Position numbers and translations under genes: made by a program. DNA of 64,000 bases from Azadirachta indica (taxonomy: Eukaryota; Streptophyta; Magnoliopsida; Sapindales; Meliaceae), in assembly GCA_022749755.1 (NCBI GenBank), contig CM040448.1:7934481-7998480 (forward strand). The letters are read 5' to 3'. The notes beneath the pieces were generated by a model. The model was not told the origin of the DNA and ran no database searches. It worked only from the letters and a program-made list of their open reading frames with translations. This document shows positions 25,991 through 37,775 of the stretch, one piece after another (position 1 is the stretch's first letter; each line of letters opens with the position of its first letter).

Positions 25991-26822
25991 AGATCGAAAA
26001 TATTGAGTCAAGTAAATAGAGTAAATTATATAATTACTATTTAACTTTTGTTAAAATTAATTTTTTAAGTTTTTCTTTTTATATTTGATGATGCTTAAAA
26101 TCTTGTGATGTGGTTATAGGTAAACGGATTCATTATTTTTGTTAGGTTTATTATTTTTTTTCAATGATCAATATTTTTTATTTGCCATATACTTATTTTT
26201 TTTAGGTTAAGTGAAACTTGAAGATAATATTACATGGAGACTTTCAAGATTTAATTTTATATTCTTTTAGACTTAGTGATTAATTTTACCTTCTTTTACT
26301 TGTTTAAAGAACTGGATTATAATTATTTACATACTTATTATTTTATTGTTTATTTTAAATTGATATACTTGTTTAAAGTTTAAACAATTTTTATGTTATT
26401 TTATTAATTTTTTCCTAATTAAATAGAATTAATATTAAATTTGTATATGTTTCCTTTATTTGGATTAGGTTGGTTTTGAATTTTTTTTTCCACTAGATTA
26501 GATCATATTCTATCACATAGCGGATTGATTTGGATTGAAAAAGCTTTAATTTGCGAAATTGTGGATTTGACATGGACTCGATTGAATTCGCCCAATCTAA
26601 TTCGTTAAACGACCCTATTATTTGCCTAGACAATTCTTACAGATGAAATTTTTTTTACTATACTCTTTTAACACAACTAGTGAAAACAGATGAGAAAAGA
26701 GAAACTATACAAAAGCATATGGACTTCCATCACCAGAGAGTAGCAACAACTTAAGCCAAAATTATGCAAAACAGCAACCTCAATTTTAGTGACATGGTCC
26801 TCTAAATTGTGGATCACGTTAA

Positions 26823-27240
26823 GTGTCCGTTTAGTTTGATTTTTTATTAGCAAAAATGATTTTTTTAATGATAAAAACTTTTTTCAAATTTTTTAATATT
26901 GTTCAATTGGCATGAGAGAATGGAATTTGGGAATTAAAAAAGTTACTTTTTTTCTATTGAAAGTAGTCTAAAATTTGGGTTTTTAACAATAGAGTTTTTT
27001 CAGCTTTTTTAAAATATACAATTGTTTAAAATACTTTTATTTTATTTTAAAAAATTTTATATATTTTGTAAAATGAATATTAAAAGTTTGTCTATTAAAG
27101 TAATTATTCAAAATTTTTTAAAAAGTTATTTATAACCAAACTACTAATAAAATTGTATTAAAAACTTTAATTATAACAGCTTTATGAGTAAAAGGTATAT
27201 ATCAAAAAGTTCTATTTGAAAAAATATATCAAATGAACCT
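26823..27240. mobile_element. Tourist-like MITE (PIF/Harbinger type), 418 bp
   Basis: The ends GTGTCCGTTTAGTTTGA and (inverted) AGGTTCATTTGATATA are imperfect inverted repeats of the common GGGTCCGTTTGG type. They are flanked on both sides by the trinucleotide TAA (26820-26822 and 27241-27243), the TWA target duplication of this superfamily. No coding sequence. Confidence 0.6.
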
Positions 27241-27611
27241 TAAAAAGAATTTGACACCTCCCACCAAATTCACTATATAGTGGGAAGACCTCTATATCAT
27301 TAAGGAAATATATAATAATGGATACTATTACCTTATTACCACCAATAGAAAAGTCCTATGAGATCTTATCAATGAGAAATGGCCCAAGAACTACTACTAA
27401 TAATTTGAACAACACTCATTTCAGGCTACACTAGATAAAAGGAAGTATAAACCTAGATCCCTCTTGCATTTTTCCAAGAAGGTATACATCAAATTACTTA
27501 ATTGGCAAGACATTCATAATTTTGTGCAAAGCATTTATGAGGATTATGTCTTTTATCTCTCACCCTACATTCAAGGAAAACTTTAATAAGAACCTTTTTT
27601 TTTTTGTTTTT

Positions 27612-28572
27612 GGGAAAAACCACACTTCCCCCCTATTAGTACTATTGTATACTTGATGCCTCCATGTTAAAATGAAATACCCTAAAACCCCTTGCCGTTA
27701 GACTTTTTTGCTAAAATTAATAGAATATATACAAAATTTTAATTTTACCCTCGACTTAACCTAAAAAACAGAAACAAAAAAGTTCAAACCCTTACACTCC
27801 ACTAAAATGCAAGAGTTCCAACCAAAAGGCCAAATTAACTCTATTATTATATTCTCTAGAATTAATATTATAGTTTGTCTAAATATTAAATTTATGTTAA
27901 ATGTAACCAACCCTATATTTATTTAAATGGATATTGTGAAAGTATTTTGTATTCATTTTTCTTTTATTATTTTAAAAAATTTTGGATAGAGAAATAATAT
28001 TTGTTAGTTTGTATTAAAATATAATTTTTTGTAAAAATAGTAATAATTATTTTTAACAATAAAATTATAATTATTCTAAATAAAATTAAAAAATTTGTAT
28101 TCTTATTAAATAACCAAATCAATTTATAAAATTTACAAAGAAAAATATATTTTTGCAGCATTAAACTAATAATGATCTTGTAAAAAATTTGCATAAAATT
28201 AAAGTAATAATTATTAGTATAGTAATAAAAAATTAAATATAAATTTACAAATTGAAATTAATTAAAAAAAATATATTATAAAGAAAAAAATTGCAATATT
28301 ATATTTAAAGAGTATCTATATATATAAATAATGTGTACATTATAGTACAAATATTTAACTAGCTTAGTGGTATACCCCTGCATGGTTACTTAAAGGGTAC
28401 GAGTTTCGACTCTTGATTATGATTTTTTTTGTTATATTCTAACCCAAACCAGACGTATTAAATTTGAATTCAAATTTGGATTCAAAGTGTAAAATAGTCA
28501 TTTAACAAAATTGTTATTAAAAATAATGATAGTCAAGGACATGGGGGAGGTAAGTTTTTTTTTTTTTTTAAG
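27612..28572. mobile_element. foldback element 2 (MULE-like ends)
   Basis: The left end GGGAAAAACCACACTTCCCCCCTATTAG-type sequence matches the left end of the element at 37776 and is paired, imperfectly, with an inverted ACTTACCTCCCCCATG block at 28538-28556. Both arms contain tRNA-like motifs. On the left, read on the minus strand, an A-box-like TTTTGGTTGG precedes GGGTTTGAACT (27781-27832). On the right, TAGCTTAGTGG (28360-28370) precedes GAGTTTCGACTC (28401-28412). There is no protein-coding sequence; the minus-strand frame 27967-28194 is poly-Ile/Leu low complexity. Confidence 0.55.
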
Positions 28573-28937
28573 TTGTCTCGTAATATCTTTCTTTAAATAA
28601 AGGTCCAAAGGTCCCTGTAAAGAACTTTTTCTTTGCCAAAGGTTTCATGATAATTAAAAATGTGATTCTCAATCATTTTACAACATCTTTCTTTTATTGC
28701 AAGGCCTCTTTCTTTTTAAAAATATATTCACACGCTATTTACTAAAATAAGGAAGGAAAAATATTACCAAAATTTTTCATTTTCTAAGAAGAAATTCCTG
28801 AAGCCCTCCTTATAAAAGCACGCGCCTATGGGATGATTGACGATAGTCACAATACATAATAGTGATATTACCACATAATGAAGGACGACAACCAAAATAC
28901 ATGTGGGAACATTATCATTGACAATAGACATAATACA

Positions 28938-29335
28938 TTATGCGTGTGTTTGGTTGGATATATTGGACTAGATTAAATTGTAATACAGTAGATTGGATTA
29001 GATTATAATAAATTGCATTAAATATAATTTAATACAGTACTATGTTTAGTAATATATTTTTTTTTTTTATTATTTAATTATAAATTATTATTTTTAATTA
29101 ATAATCAAATAGTTAAATAATTAAAAATTATTGTTTAAAAAAATATTTTTAAATAAAAAATAAAAATAATATAATACGGGCTTGACTTAGGAAAAGAGAT
29201 GGGTCAAATTTAAAGAGTTTGAATTATATTATTTTTATTTTTTATATAATCCAGTTTATGCACCAAATACTGAACAAAAAATTTTTTATCCTAAACATTG
29301 AAATAATATAGTTGAAAACCGTCTACCAAACATGT
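28938..29335. mobile_element. probable MITE with GTGTTTGG-type ends
   Basis: The left end TGCGTGTGTTTGGTTGG pairs with (inverted) TAGGACATGTTTGGTAG. The interior is AT-rich and without coding content. No clean target duplication was found, so family and exact ends are uncertain. Confidence 0.45.
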
Positions 29336-29349
29336 CCTATTGGTAATAT

Positions 29350-31250
29350 TTTATACCTATGGTGAGCCACTAAGCCCTATAGATGCTTGATGACAATCTG
29401 AAAGCCCTACGTGACCATCTCCATAGGAAACTTGTGTGACTCTAAGCAGATGGAAGCTCCTCTGCGAAGGAAAGACCTTTTTGGTATTATAAAGCGACGT
29501 ACCGTCCTATACCCTATGTTGGAACAGTTCCATATGGAAGTCCAAAATCATACCTATATGATGGAGGATGCTCGGCAACAAACTTAATATATGATCAGAT
29601 GCTTTGAAAGGACCACATCCATGAGGTATGTCTATGCATGTCTCATACATAAGAAGCATACTCAAGTGAGACGTCGTAAGATCTACAGATCTTTTATATA
29701 TGGTGACAAAGATTACTATAAATTTCTGCCAAGCAACAGGCTTCACCATGCTGATGATGCCACATGGAAGATGCCTACAACTAGGCCGTGGATGCCATCA
29801 CAATGAGATGCCCTATGAGTATAGGCGACGCCTAGAACTATAAGGATGCCCCCTCAAGGATTCCTATATCGCATGGATCGTCCATGTCGAGTAGATGACC
29901 TATATAATGCCGACATGACACTTAGGGAAGCACGATGCTCGGCGATAAATATAATACATGGCCAAGAGCCTTCTGGTTAGTATCCACAATGCTGATGGAA
30001 TGCTATTGAGGAACACTGCCCCTCGAGAAGTTCAAAATGCACCTGCTTTGAACCTCCATTGGTTCATATACCTAGGGATGGAATTTGAAAATTTTGTTTC
30101 AGGTTACAGTTTATATAACTAAGACAACCTACAAACCTTAGTTCGTTGCAGGCATACAAGAAAGAAAGAATAACTAGGAGGAATTAAATGTATCATTCAA
30201 TTTTGTTTATCTTTTACTAATGAACATGCAAATCAATAGTATAACCAAAACATAAGCAATGTTACTGATCATACCACAAAAACATATTAAGAATTCCCAA
30301 CAAGAAGATCAAACCCAATGAACCTATCTATCTTTGGTCTGCATATAGAATCTAATCTAATGCAAGTAGTAAAAAAAATATATCACTACGCCAAGTTAGT
30401 ATGATTACACATATTCCTTTGGAAATAACTAAAGGGAGAATAGCCTCTTAGAATATAACTATAGCACAGTCAGGTATGATTTTAATCATAAGTTTTTATT
30501 ATCATTTTTGCATGCAACCAATGTAACAAGTGCAGATGTGTAAAATAAAAAAGGAAGAACATGATAAATTTTACCGAGAGGAAGCTAGCTTTCCATTTAG
30601 AAATAATAAATATTACAAGTCTTTCGAGAGCATATATAGTCAAAATACTATAGCTAAGAATCTATATCAGAAACAAAAAAGAAGTGAAAAAGTCTATAAA
30701 GTTATAAAAACTAGAAGAAAACACATGATATATGAAAGCCAAATAGGCTGCAAGACATCGTAGCCTCTTCATATTTGAGCGTGTATATCAACCAAAGCTA
30801 CAGAGAGAAAATCTGAACCTTCTTTTACCTTCTGTAACCTTTCCAAATAAACCTAACCTTTGCTAGGTCTTGACGAGCTTTTTCCAGTTCAGATTCAAGA
30901 GAGGATCAACAACAATTGACAAAGTCTCCCAAAAGCAATACGCAAGGTGAGTTGTGTAATCCAGTAGAGATTACACTTTGAAGCCTGCTTGATGAGCATC
31001 CAGACAAGCCTTTTTCCAAGCCAACAACATATATCTAGAGTCACCTCCTTGCAGTTCGTTTGTGACAACCCGTATAAAAATATACCGATCGTGGACATGA
31101 TTGGGCCCTTCAAGTAGGAGGATAACTAGCAACTCTTAGCAAAGTCAAGCACCACATCCACCAAATCTTGCAAGAGTTGGTTTGCCTTAGCAGAAACAAC
31201 AATTTCTATAAAAGTCAATTGCTTGCCACTTACAGGACGCAATACTTCCA
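29350..31250. other. degraded, formerly coding-like repeat sequence left of the copia element
   Basis: This stretch is less AT-rich than its surroundings and lies directly against the copia insertion site. A diverged direct repeat is visible: GATGCTCGGCAACAAACTTA near 29570 resembles GATGCTCGGCGATAAATATA near 29940. On the minus strand 30895-31250 reads as fragments such as PLEVLRPVSGKQLTFIEIVV and VDPLLNLNWKKLVKT that continue, across the copia insertion, into 36012-37290. I do not recognise the family. It is probably an old mobile-element protein, now broken. Confidence 0.4.
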
Positions 31251-31255
31251 AAGGG

Positions 31256-31562
31256 TGTTGGTTATTTGAATGATTTTATGTATTCAGACTGAAGCAAAGA
31301 ACAAAAAAATCAATAACAAACAGAGCCGAAACAGAGGATGGCAAAAAAGAAGAAAAACTGAAGATTATTTTCCAGAAAATAATGACTACTGGATTCTCTT
31401 CATATTATTATTTTTCTCTATTTTTTTTCGGAATACCATCAAACAACTTATTTCTAGCATTCTTACACAAAGATAAAATTAAAGTCTAACTAGGAGTCCT
31501 AATTCTATTAAAACATAACAAATTATAATTAAAAAGGAAAATTAACATCACATTAATTAACA
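31256..31562 (-). repeat. copia 3' LTR (307 bp)
   Basis: It starts TGTTGGTTATTTGAATG and ends CATTAATTAACA on the plus strand. It differs from the other LTR (35705-36011) at four positions, all transitions. The TG...CA ends and equal lengths confirm the pair. The adjacent PPT shows this is the downstream LTR of a minus-strand element. Confidence 0.95.
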
Positions 31563-34500
31563 TTCTTCCCCTTAATGTGATGTTCTTGAACTCCTAAAAG
31601 TTCTCTTAGCTTTAGGAATTTCTCTTTTGGGAGAGCCTTTGTAAATATGTCAGCCACTTGTTCTTCGGACTTGCAATACTTTAGCTGAATTTCTTCATTG
31701 TCAATGGCTTCTCGGATGAAATGATACTTGATAGCTATGTGTCTTGTTCTGCTGTGAAAAACTGAGTTTTTTGCAATTGCTATAGCTGATTTATTGTCAC
31801 AAAATAGCTCCATACCTTCTTGCTTCTCTTGAATATCTTCTAAAATTTTCTGCAACCAAATGGCCTGTGAAGTGGCCAATGATGCTAAAATATATTCTGC
31901 TTCAGCAGTGGATTGTGCCACTATTTGTTGTTTTTTTGATGCCCAACAGACCATACCAGAACCAAGAGAAAAAACATAGCCTGATGTGCTTTTCATATCA
32001 TCAAGGCAACCACCCCAATCACTATCACAAAATCCAACCAACTTTACATTTGTGTCTTTCCAATATTTGATGCCATAATTCATTGTGCCTTGCAAGTATC
32101 TAAGCACTCTTTTTGCTGCTCCAAGATGAAAATTGCTTGGAGAGTGCATAAATCTTGATAATAAACTTGAGGCAAACATGATATCGGGTCTAGTAGCCGT
32201 GAGATAAAATAAGTTCCCAACTAAACTTCTATAATATGTCTCATCAATTTTTTTTCCTCCATCTTCCTTCAATAATTTTTCATTCACAATAATTGGTGTT
32301 GTCACCGGATTACACCCAAACATCCCAAATTTCATAAGAATGCTCTTAGCATATTTCTTTTGGCAAATGAACACTCCATCATTTTCTTGATAAATCTCAA
32401 TACCGAGAAAGTAGTGCAACAAACCCATGTCACTCATCTCATACTGTTTCATCATCTCTACTTTAAATTTTTCAACCATTTCTTTATTGTTTCCAGTAAA
32501 AATTAAATCATCAACGTAGAGAGCAACAATGAGAATGTTAGACTTACCTTGACATTTCACATATAGGGTGGGCTTACTTTTGCTTTTGCTGAATCCTTGC
32601 TTTAGAAAGTAACCATCAATTTGAGTGTACCAAGCTCTTGGTGCTTGTTTTAGGCCATACAAAGCCTTTCTTAGCTTGTACACTTTTTGTTCTTCTCTTT
32701 TGATAATAAAGCCTTGAGGTTGTGCAACATAAATGTCTTCTTCCAATTCTCCATTCAAAAACGCCGACTTGACATCAAGTTGATAGATTGACTAGCCTTT
32801 TTGTGCAGCCACTGCAATTACAGTTTTTATGGTGTCAAGGCGAACAACTGGAGCAAAAGTTTCATTATAGTCAATACCAGGCTGTTGTGAATAACCCTTA
32901 GCCACTAATCTTGCTTTGTTGCGTTGAACACTACCATCTGCATTATATTTCACCTTATAAACCTATTTTAGATCGATAATTTCTTTATCAATTGGCCTAT
33001 TGACAAGTTGCCATGTCTTGTTTTTTTTGATGACGTCAATTTCTTCTTGCATAACTTTTCTCCAAGCTTTGTCTGTTACTGCTTCATCAAAATTTTTTGG
33101 TTCAAAGACACAAAAGTTGCAACTTTCATAAATCTCTGCCAAACTCTTCATTTTCTGGGGAGTTGATGATGGTGATGATGAAGATGAACTAAGAGACTCA
33201 TTACATGATGAAGATGGATCTGATGGTGAAAGAATTTGAGGAGAATTTTTATTCTCTTCAATATCCATGACTGATTTTGTTTGAATTTTGTCTACAAGCA
33301 CTTCTTTACTATCAGGTTTGTTTTGCTCTACAAGCACTTCTTTACTATTAGGTTTGTTTTGCTCCCAATTCCATATTACTTTCTCATCAAACAATACATC
33401 TCGACTTATAATCATCTTGTTGCTCTTCAAATTGTACAACCTATAGCCCTTAGACTGTGTGATATAGCCAAGAAAGATGCATTTTTCACTTGTCTCATCG
33501 AGCTTTTGTCTCTTTGCTTTTGGAACTTGAGCATAACAAATAGAGTCAAATACCTTTAGATGTCTTACCGATGGCTTTCTCCCACTCCAAGCTTCAATTG
33601 GTGTTTGATTTTGTAATGCTTTTGTTGGACACCTATTTATTAGGTAAACAGCAGTATACACTGCTTCACCCCAAAAAACTTTAGGCAACCCTTTTTCATG
33701 AAGCATAGACTTGGCCATTTCAATGATGGTTTGATTCTTTCTTTCGGATACTCCATTTTGTTGTGGAGTGTAGCCAACCGTAAGTTGTCTTTCAATACCT
33801 TCATCTTCGCAAAACTTGTCAAATGCTTGTGAATTGTACTCTTTACCTCTATCACTTCTCAAAGTTTTTATGTAGTAGCCACTTTGTTTTTCAACAAAGC
33901 TTTTAAACTTCTTAAAAATTTGAAAAACTTCAGATTTTTGTTTCATAAAAAATACCCATGTCATTCGAGTGAAATCATCAATAAAAATAACAAAATATCG
34001 ATTTTTACCATGAGAAAGCGTAGACATCGGTCCGCAAACATCTGTGTGAACCAATTCAAGTGCTTGCTTTACTCGTGTTGCAACTCCTCTTGGAAATGTT
34101 TGTCGATGGTGTTTTCCAAGCGCACAACCATCACAGACTCCTTCTTTATTTTTAATCAAACTTGGCAGTCCCATGACCATGTTATTTTGAGAAAGCAATT
34201 TCAACCCATGGAAGTTTAAGTGCCTAAATTGTTTATGCCATAACCATGATTCATCAAGTGTTTCTGCTGTCAAAGCCACATCTCCTGTATATCTAAACAT
34301 AATGGGAAAGTTTCTGTTCTTTTCCATTTTTATTTTTTTCAGCAGATGCATTTCATGTTTTTTATCAAAAATAGTGCAGCCGGTATCTTCAAAGTGAACA
34401 ACATACCCATGCTCTATTAATTGCCCAATACTAAGCAAGTTTTGTTCTAAATCTGGAACAAGCAATACATCTCTAATGTATTTAGTTCCAATATTAGTTT

Positions 34501-35671
34501 TAACCCCAATTGTACCTTTTCCGTCTACTTGCACCAAAGCACCATTGCCCATCTTTACTTGTGAGTTAACAGTAGTATCCATATCTAGGAAAATATTTTT
34601 ATTTCCAGTCATATGATTGCTACAGCCACTATCAAGAAACCAAACATTATTTTTCAGTTCTGAGGCACTTTGACAAGCAAAAAATAAGTTTTCTTCATCT
34701 TTTGTTTCTTCTGCAATGCTTGCTTGCTGATTGCTTTTGTTCCTGCAATTCTCTTCCAAATGTCCAAATTTCTTGCAATTAAAACACTGAGGCTTTCCCT
34801 TAAACCAGCAGTCCTTCTCTACATGGCTACTCCTTTTGCAAATATTGCATCTTTGTTGGGATTGTGACGCTTCTTCATTTTGCAATTTTTTTTCGTAATT
34901 GGATTTTCCCCTTCCTTTTTCTTGTTGATATCCTCTCAGGGAATTCTTTTGAGTAATATTCACCTTGGATTGAAATGCACTCTCAACAAATTTTTCAGAA
35001 CGCCGCAATAATCTTCGCTCGAAGGATTTTAAAGAACCCATCAATTCTTGTGTTGACAAGTTAGAAAGATCCTTTGTTTCTTCTATTATAGAAACAATTG
35101 GATCAAACTTTTCAGGAAAACTAATCGACACCTTCTCAATAATTTTTTGATTCTCAATTCTCTCACCATATAGTTTTATTTGATTTACAAGTTCTATAAA
35201 TCTGTCTGAAAACTCTTGAATTGTCTCATTCTCCTTTAAATTTATGTTTTCAAAATCTTTTCTAAGATCTTGAAGTTTAGAAATTCTTACCTTTACGCTT
35301 CCTTTAAATTCTTCTTGGAGAATATCCCATGCCTCTTTTGCGTTTGTTGCACCGATAATTCTAGGAAAGATTGTATTTGAAACTCTTTGCTGGATCTTGC
35401 CAAGTGCACAAGCATCTCTTTGCTTCCTTTCTTTCAAGGATTTTTTCTGGGCTTCTGACATATCCTCCAGTGATTCAAATTCTTCAGTTTCTTTTTCTAC
35501 AAAATCCCATAAATCAAGAGAAATAAAAAGAGTTTTCATCTTTACATACCAAAAATCATAATTTTCACCATCAAAGACGGGCATATAAGATTGTTGAATT
35601 ATTGTGTTTGAAGAACCTGTATTGTCCATTCTATATCGCAACTTGTTTTCCTCTTCTTTTCTAGAAAACAA
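31553..35671 (-). pseudogene. copia Gag-Pol polyprotein, one frame with two premature TAG codons
   Basis: From 35671 to 31553 the frame is 1373 codons without a frameshift. It is interrupted only at 32963-32965 (codon 903, after EIIDLK, where the family has Trp before VYKVKYN) and 32792-32794 (codon 960, AAQKG*SIYQLDVK). Domains: gag with two CX2CX4HX4C knuckles (CNICKRSSHVEKDC, CFNCKKFGHLEENC, about 273-307); protease DSGCSNHMTG (about 349); integrase zinc site ending CDGCALGKHH, and the catalytic acidic residues in HTDVCGPM, FIDDFTRMTW and the SERK region; reverse transcriptase YVDDLIFTGNN; RNase H CDSDWGGC, TAEAEY and DNKSAIAIAKN. Both stops lie in the N-terminal reverse-transcriptase region. 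Translation may start at the second Met (MDNTGSS, 35629). The copy is non-functional as read unless the stops are assembly artefacts. Confidence 0.93.
31563..31573 (-). other. copia polypurine tract
   Basis: On the minus strand AAGGGGAAGAA lies immediately before the TG of the 3' LTR, the expected place for priming plus-strand DNA synthesis. Confidence 0.85.
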
Positions 35672-35687
35672 CTCCCTTTGAAACCTT

Positions 35688-35699
35688 GCTCTGATACCA
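35688..35699 (-). other. copia primer-binding site (initiator tRNA-Met)
   Basis: On the minus strand TGGTATCAGAGC begins five bases after the 5' LTR. This is the classical copia sequence complementary to the 3' end of plant initiator tRNA-Met. Confidence 0.92.
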
Positions 35700-35704
35700 A
35701 TTTA

Positions 35705-36011
35705 TGTTGGTTATTTGAATGATTTTATATATTCAGACTGAAGCAAAGAACAAAAAAATCAATAACAAACAGAGCCGAAACAGAGGACGGCAAAAAAGAA
35801 GAAAAACTGAAGATTATTTTCCAGAAAATAATGACTACTGGATTCTCTTCATATTATTATTTTTCTCTATTTTTTTTCAGAATACCATCAAACAACTTAT
35901 TTCTAGCATTCTTACACAAAGATAAAATTAAAGTCTAACTAGGAGTCCTAATTCTATTAAAACATAACAAACTATAATTAAAAAGGAAAATTAACATCAC
36001 ATTAATTAACA
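35705..36011 (-). repeat. copia 5' LTR (307 bp)
   Basis: Partner of 31256-31562, with the same TGTTGG start and TTAACA end. The four differences are G/A, T/C, G/A and T/C. It is flanked on the right by the target duplication AAGGG. Confidence 0.95.
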
Positions 36012-37290
36012 AAGGGGTTGGCTCGACATCACTTATACTAAATTGATCCTAGAAGGAGGTAATATCCTTATGTATTGGCCTCGCAAGACCAAAACTAAAA
36101 GTTGTAACAGTAAAAGATTCAAAATCTCTACAGAAAAGAAGTAAGATAAGAAAGGATTGTAAATTAACTTAAATATTTTATACCACATAAAAGAGAGCCA
36201 AATAAATCTACCTGGTGTTGGCGAAGGAGAAATGGTAAATTGTTGAATAGTTTCATAACTTCCTACAGCAGAGCTAGGACTAAGGCCAACATTGTATGAG
36301 AAAGAAAGAATTTGAGTAAATCATTTAAGAGCAACGTTAGTACTGCTCGTAGTTTGAGCCATAATAACTTACCGCAGCTTAGAGACTGGAGGAGAATTTT
36401 AAGTGGTTTAAAAAGAACTTTCCTCGAGCATGCTTGTAAACAATTTCTTCGCAACAAGAGGAGAGAAAGAGCTAGCTTTCTCTTTTGACCGGCTAGAGCG
36501 CCCTCGGCTGGAGTATCAGCTGGCGAAACATCTTACATTTCAAATAAGCATATGGATGTAAAATAGAAACATACATAGGCAAAAGAAGAAGGAAAGGAAC
36601 ATAAAGTAAAAACAAATGGACTAACCTCTTCTTATTTCAGAATACTCTCATCTCCACCTTTGTGAGCTAAGGACTTGCTAACAAATTAAGACTATCATGA
36701 GTAGGAGAATCCAATTTTCCAAAATCAGATGAAACATCTACGAATTTACTACTGCCAGTTTGATCCTTAGAAGGGTTATGCCTGAAGCTCCTCCTTAAAG
36801 TACCAAAAGGAATAGGTTGGTAGGAATAGGATTCTATTTTGAGGAATAAATTTGAACTGCAGAGATTTCTCTTGTTTTGACTTATCTTTTCTAAAAGGAG
36901 CAGATTTGGGCATAGAAGATACCACCCTACTTTTGGAAAGTTAAGGAAAGCTTTCAGAACTAGGTGAAGCAGATAGAACAGTAGTAGCAACAGTAGAGGA
37001 AGTCCTAGGCACATGTGCCTTTAGTTATTCGGGGGCCACTCTTGTGATACCACCCACAAAGGTCAATGAGTAGCATAGATCTCGGTATAAGGCAATTTCT
37101 ACTTCTTAGCATACCAAATAATAGAAGCTGAACTTACTTTCAGGTGTTTATGCGGGATTTGGTTATTTAAGCGAATCAGGTCTCTAAGATTAGCAGTCAC
37201 ATATTCAACGAAAAAAGTATTAGTCACCTCCAATACTAGCGGTCTAGAGTCGTAGATGAAATTATAACTAGGCAACCTCAAAGGGGGAAG
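36012..37290 (-). pseudogene. unrecognised, frame-broken coding remnant right of the copia element
   Basis: On the minus strand several moderately long frames follow each other (37281-37099 RLPSYNFIYDSRPLVLEVTN; 37014-36667; 36457-36263) in unusually even base composition for this window. They read toward the copia insertion and probably continue at 31250-30780. The pattern suggests an old retroelement gag or plant mobile-element protein, but no domain is identifiable. About 37291-37775 holds nothing I can support. Confidence 0.35.
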
Positions 37291-37775
37291 GGTGTAAATT
37301 AGGTTATCAAAAATTTAAGGACTAATATGCAACCCAACAATCAACACTAAGCAATTCAAATCTTCTAAAGTGTACACTAAAATTCAACACTTGATTCCAG
37401 CGATCAAAATGTAAAATTTAAATTAAATTTTAAATATATAAAGAAAATATGTAAAACAATTACAAATATAAAAATTAAGTAAAATAAAGTGCAAAGAAAG
37501 AGAAATCAAACATAATAACTTTACATGATTGGGCAAACTCCAACCTATGCCCATGCATTTAAACTCCAAGTTTGAGAATTCACTACTTGTGCCTTCAAAT
37601 CCAAAGGCAAACACGTATAATTCTAAGTGGATGAATGGGTGCTATTTAATCTTTACATCAAAAGAACTTTACGGATGCCTCTATAATTTCTATAAACAAG
37701 TAGACTTACAAGTATCACTTAAACCTTACCATTTGTGTCTTTCTCTCACACTCACACATTCTTTCTTTCAAATGT

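Larger units (their letters stand above)
17874..26617 (+). mobile_element. autonomous-type hAT element (about 3.3 kb) interrupted by a MULE
   Basis: Transposase-derived coding sequence occupies 18660-19754 and resumes at 25209. The intervening 5446 bp (19755-25200) is a Mutator-like element with its own target duplication. Subterminal sequence rich in AATCCAATC and GATTGGG-type motifs occurs at both ends, and the right end read inverted is TAGGGTCGTTTAACG against TACGAGTGTTTAAAA on the left. I see no clean 8-bp target duplication, so the outer ends are approximate. Excluding the insertion, the length is normal for Ac/Tam3-type hATs. Confidence 0.7.
31256..36011 (-). mobile_element. young, nearly complete Ty1/copia LTR retrotransposon (4756 bp)
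   Basis: The element has two 307-bp LTRs with four mismatches, a perfect 5-bp target duplication AAGGG (31251-31255 and 36012-36016), a primer-binding site complementary to initiator tRNA-Met next to the 5' LTR, a purine-rich tract next to the 3' LTR, and one continuous polyprotein frame with domain order gag, protease, integrase, reverse transcriptase, RNase H. That order (integrase before reverse transcriptase) is diagnostic of copia. It sits inside an older degraded sequence (29350-31250 and 36012-37290). I did not assign a copia lineage. Confidence 0.96.

Noticed and set aside
27967..28194. Minus-strand 75-codon frame
   Set aside because: Ile/Leu/Lys low-complexity translation of AT-rich DNA inside a foldback element.
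28360..28412. A real tRNA gene
   Set aside because: A- and B-box-like runs are present but no acceptor stem or anticodon stem pairs, so I treat it only as tRNA-like.
33281..34219. Plus-strand frames inside the copia element
   Set aside because: Antisense shadows of the polyprotein.
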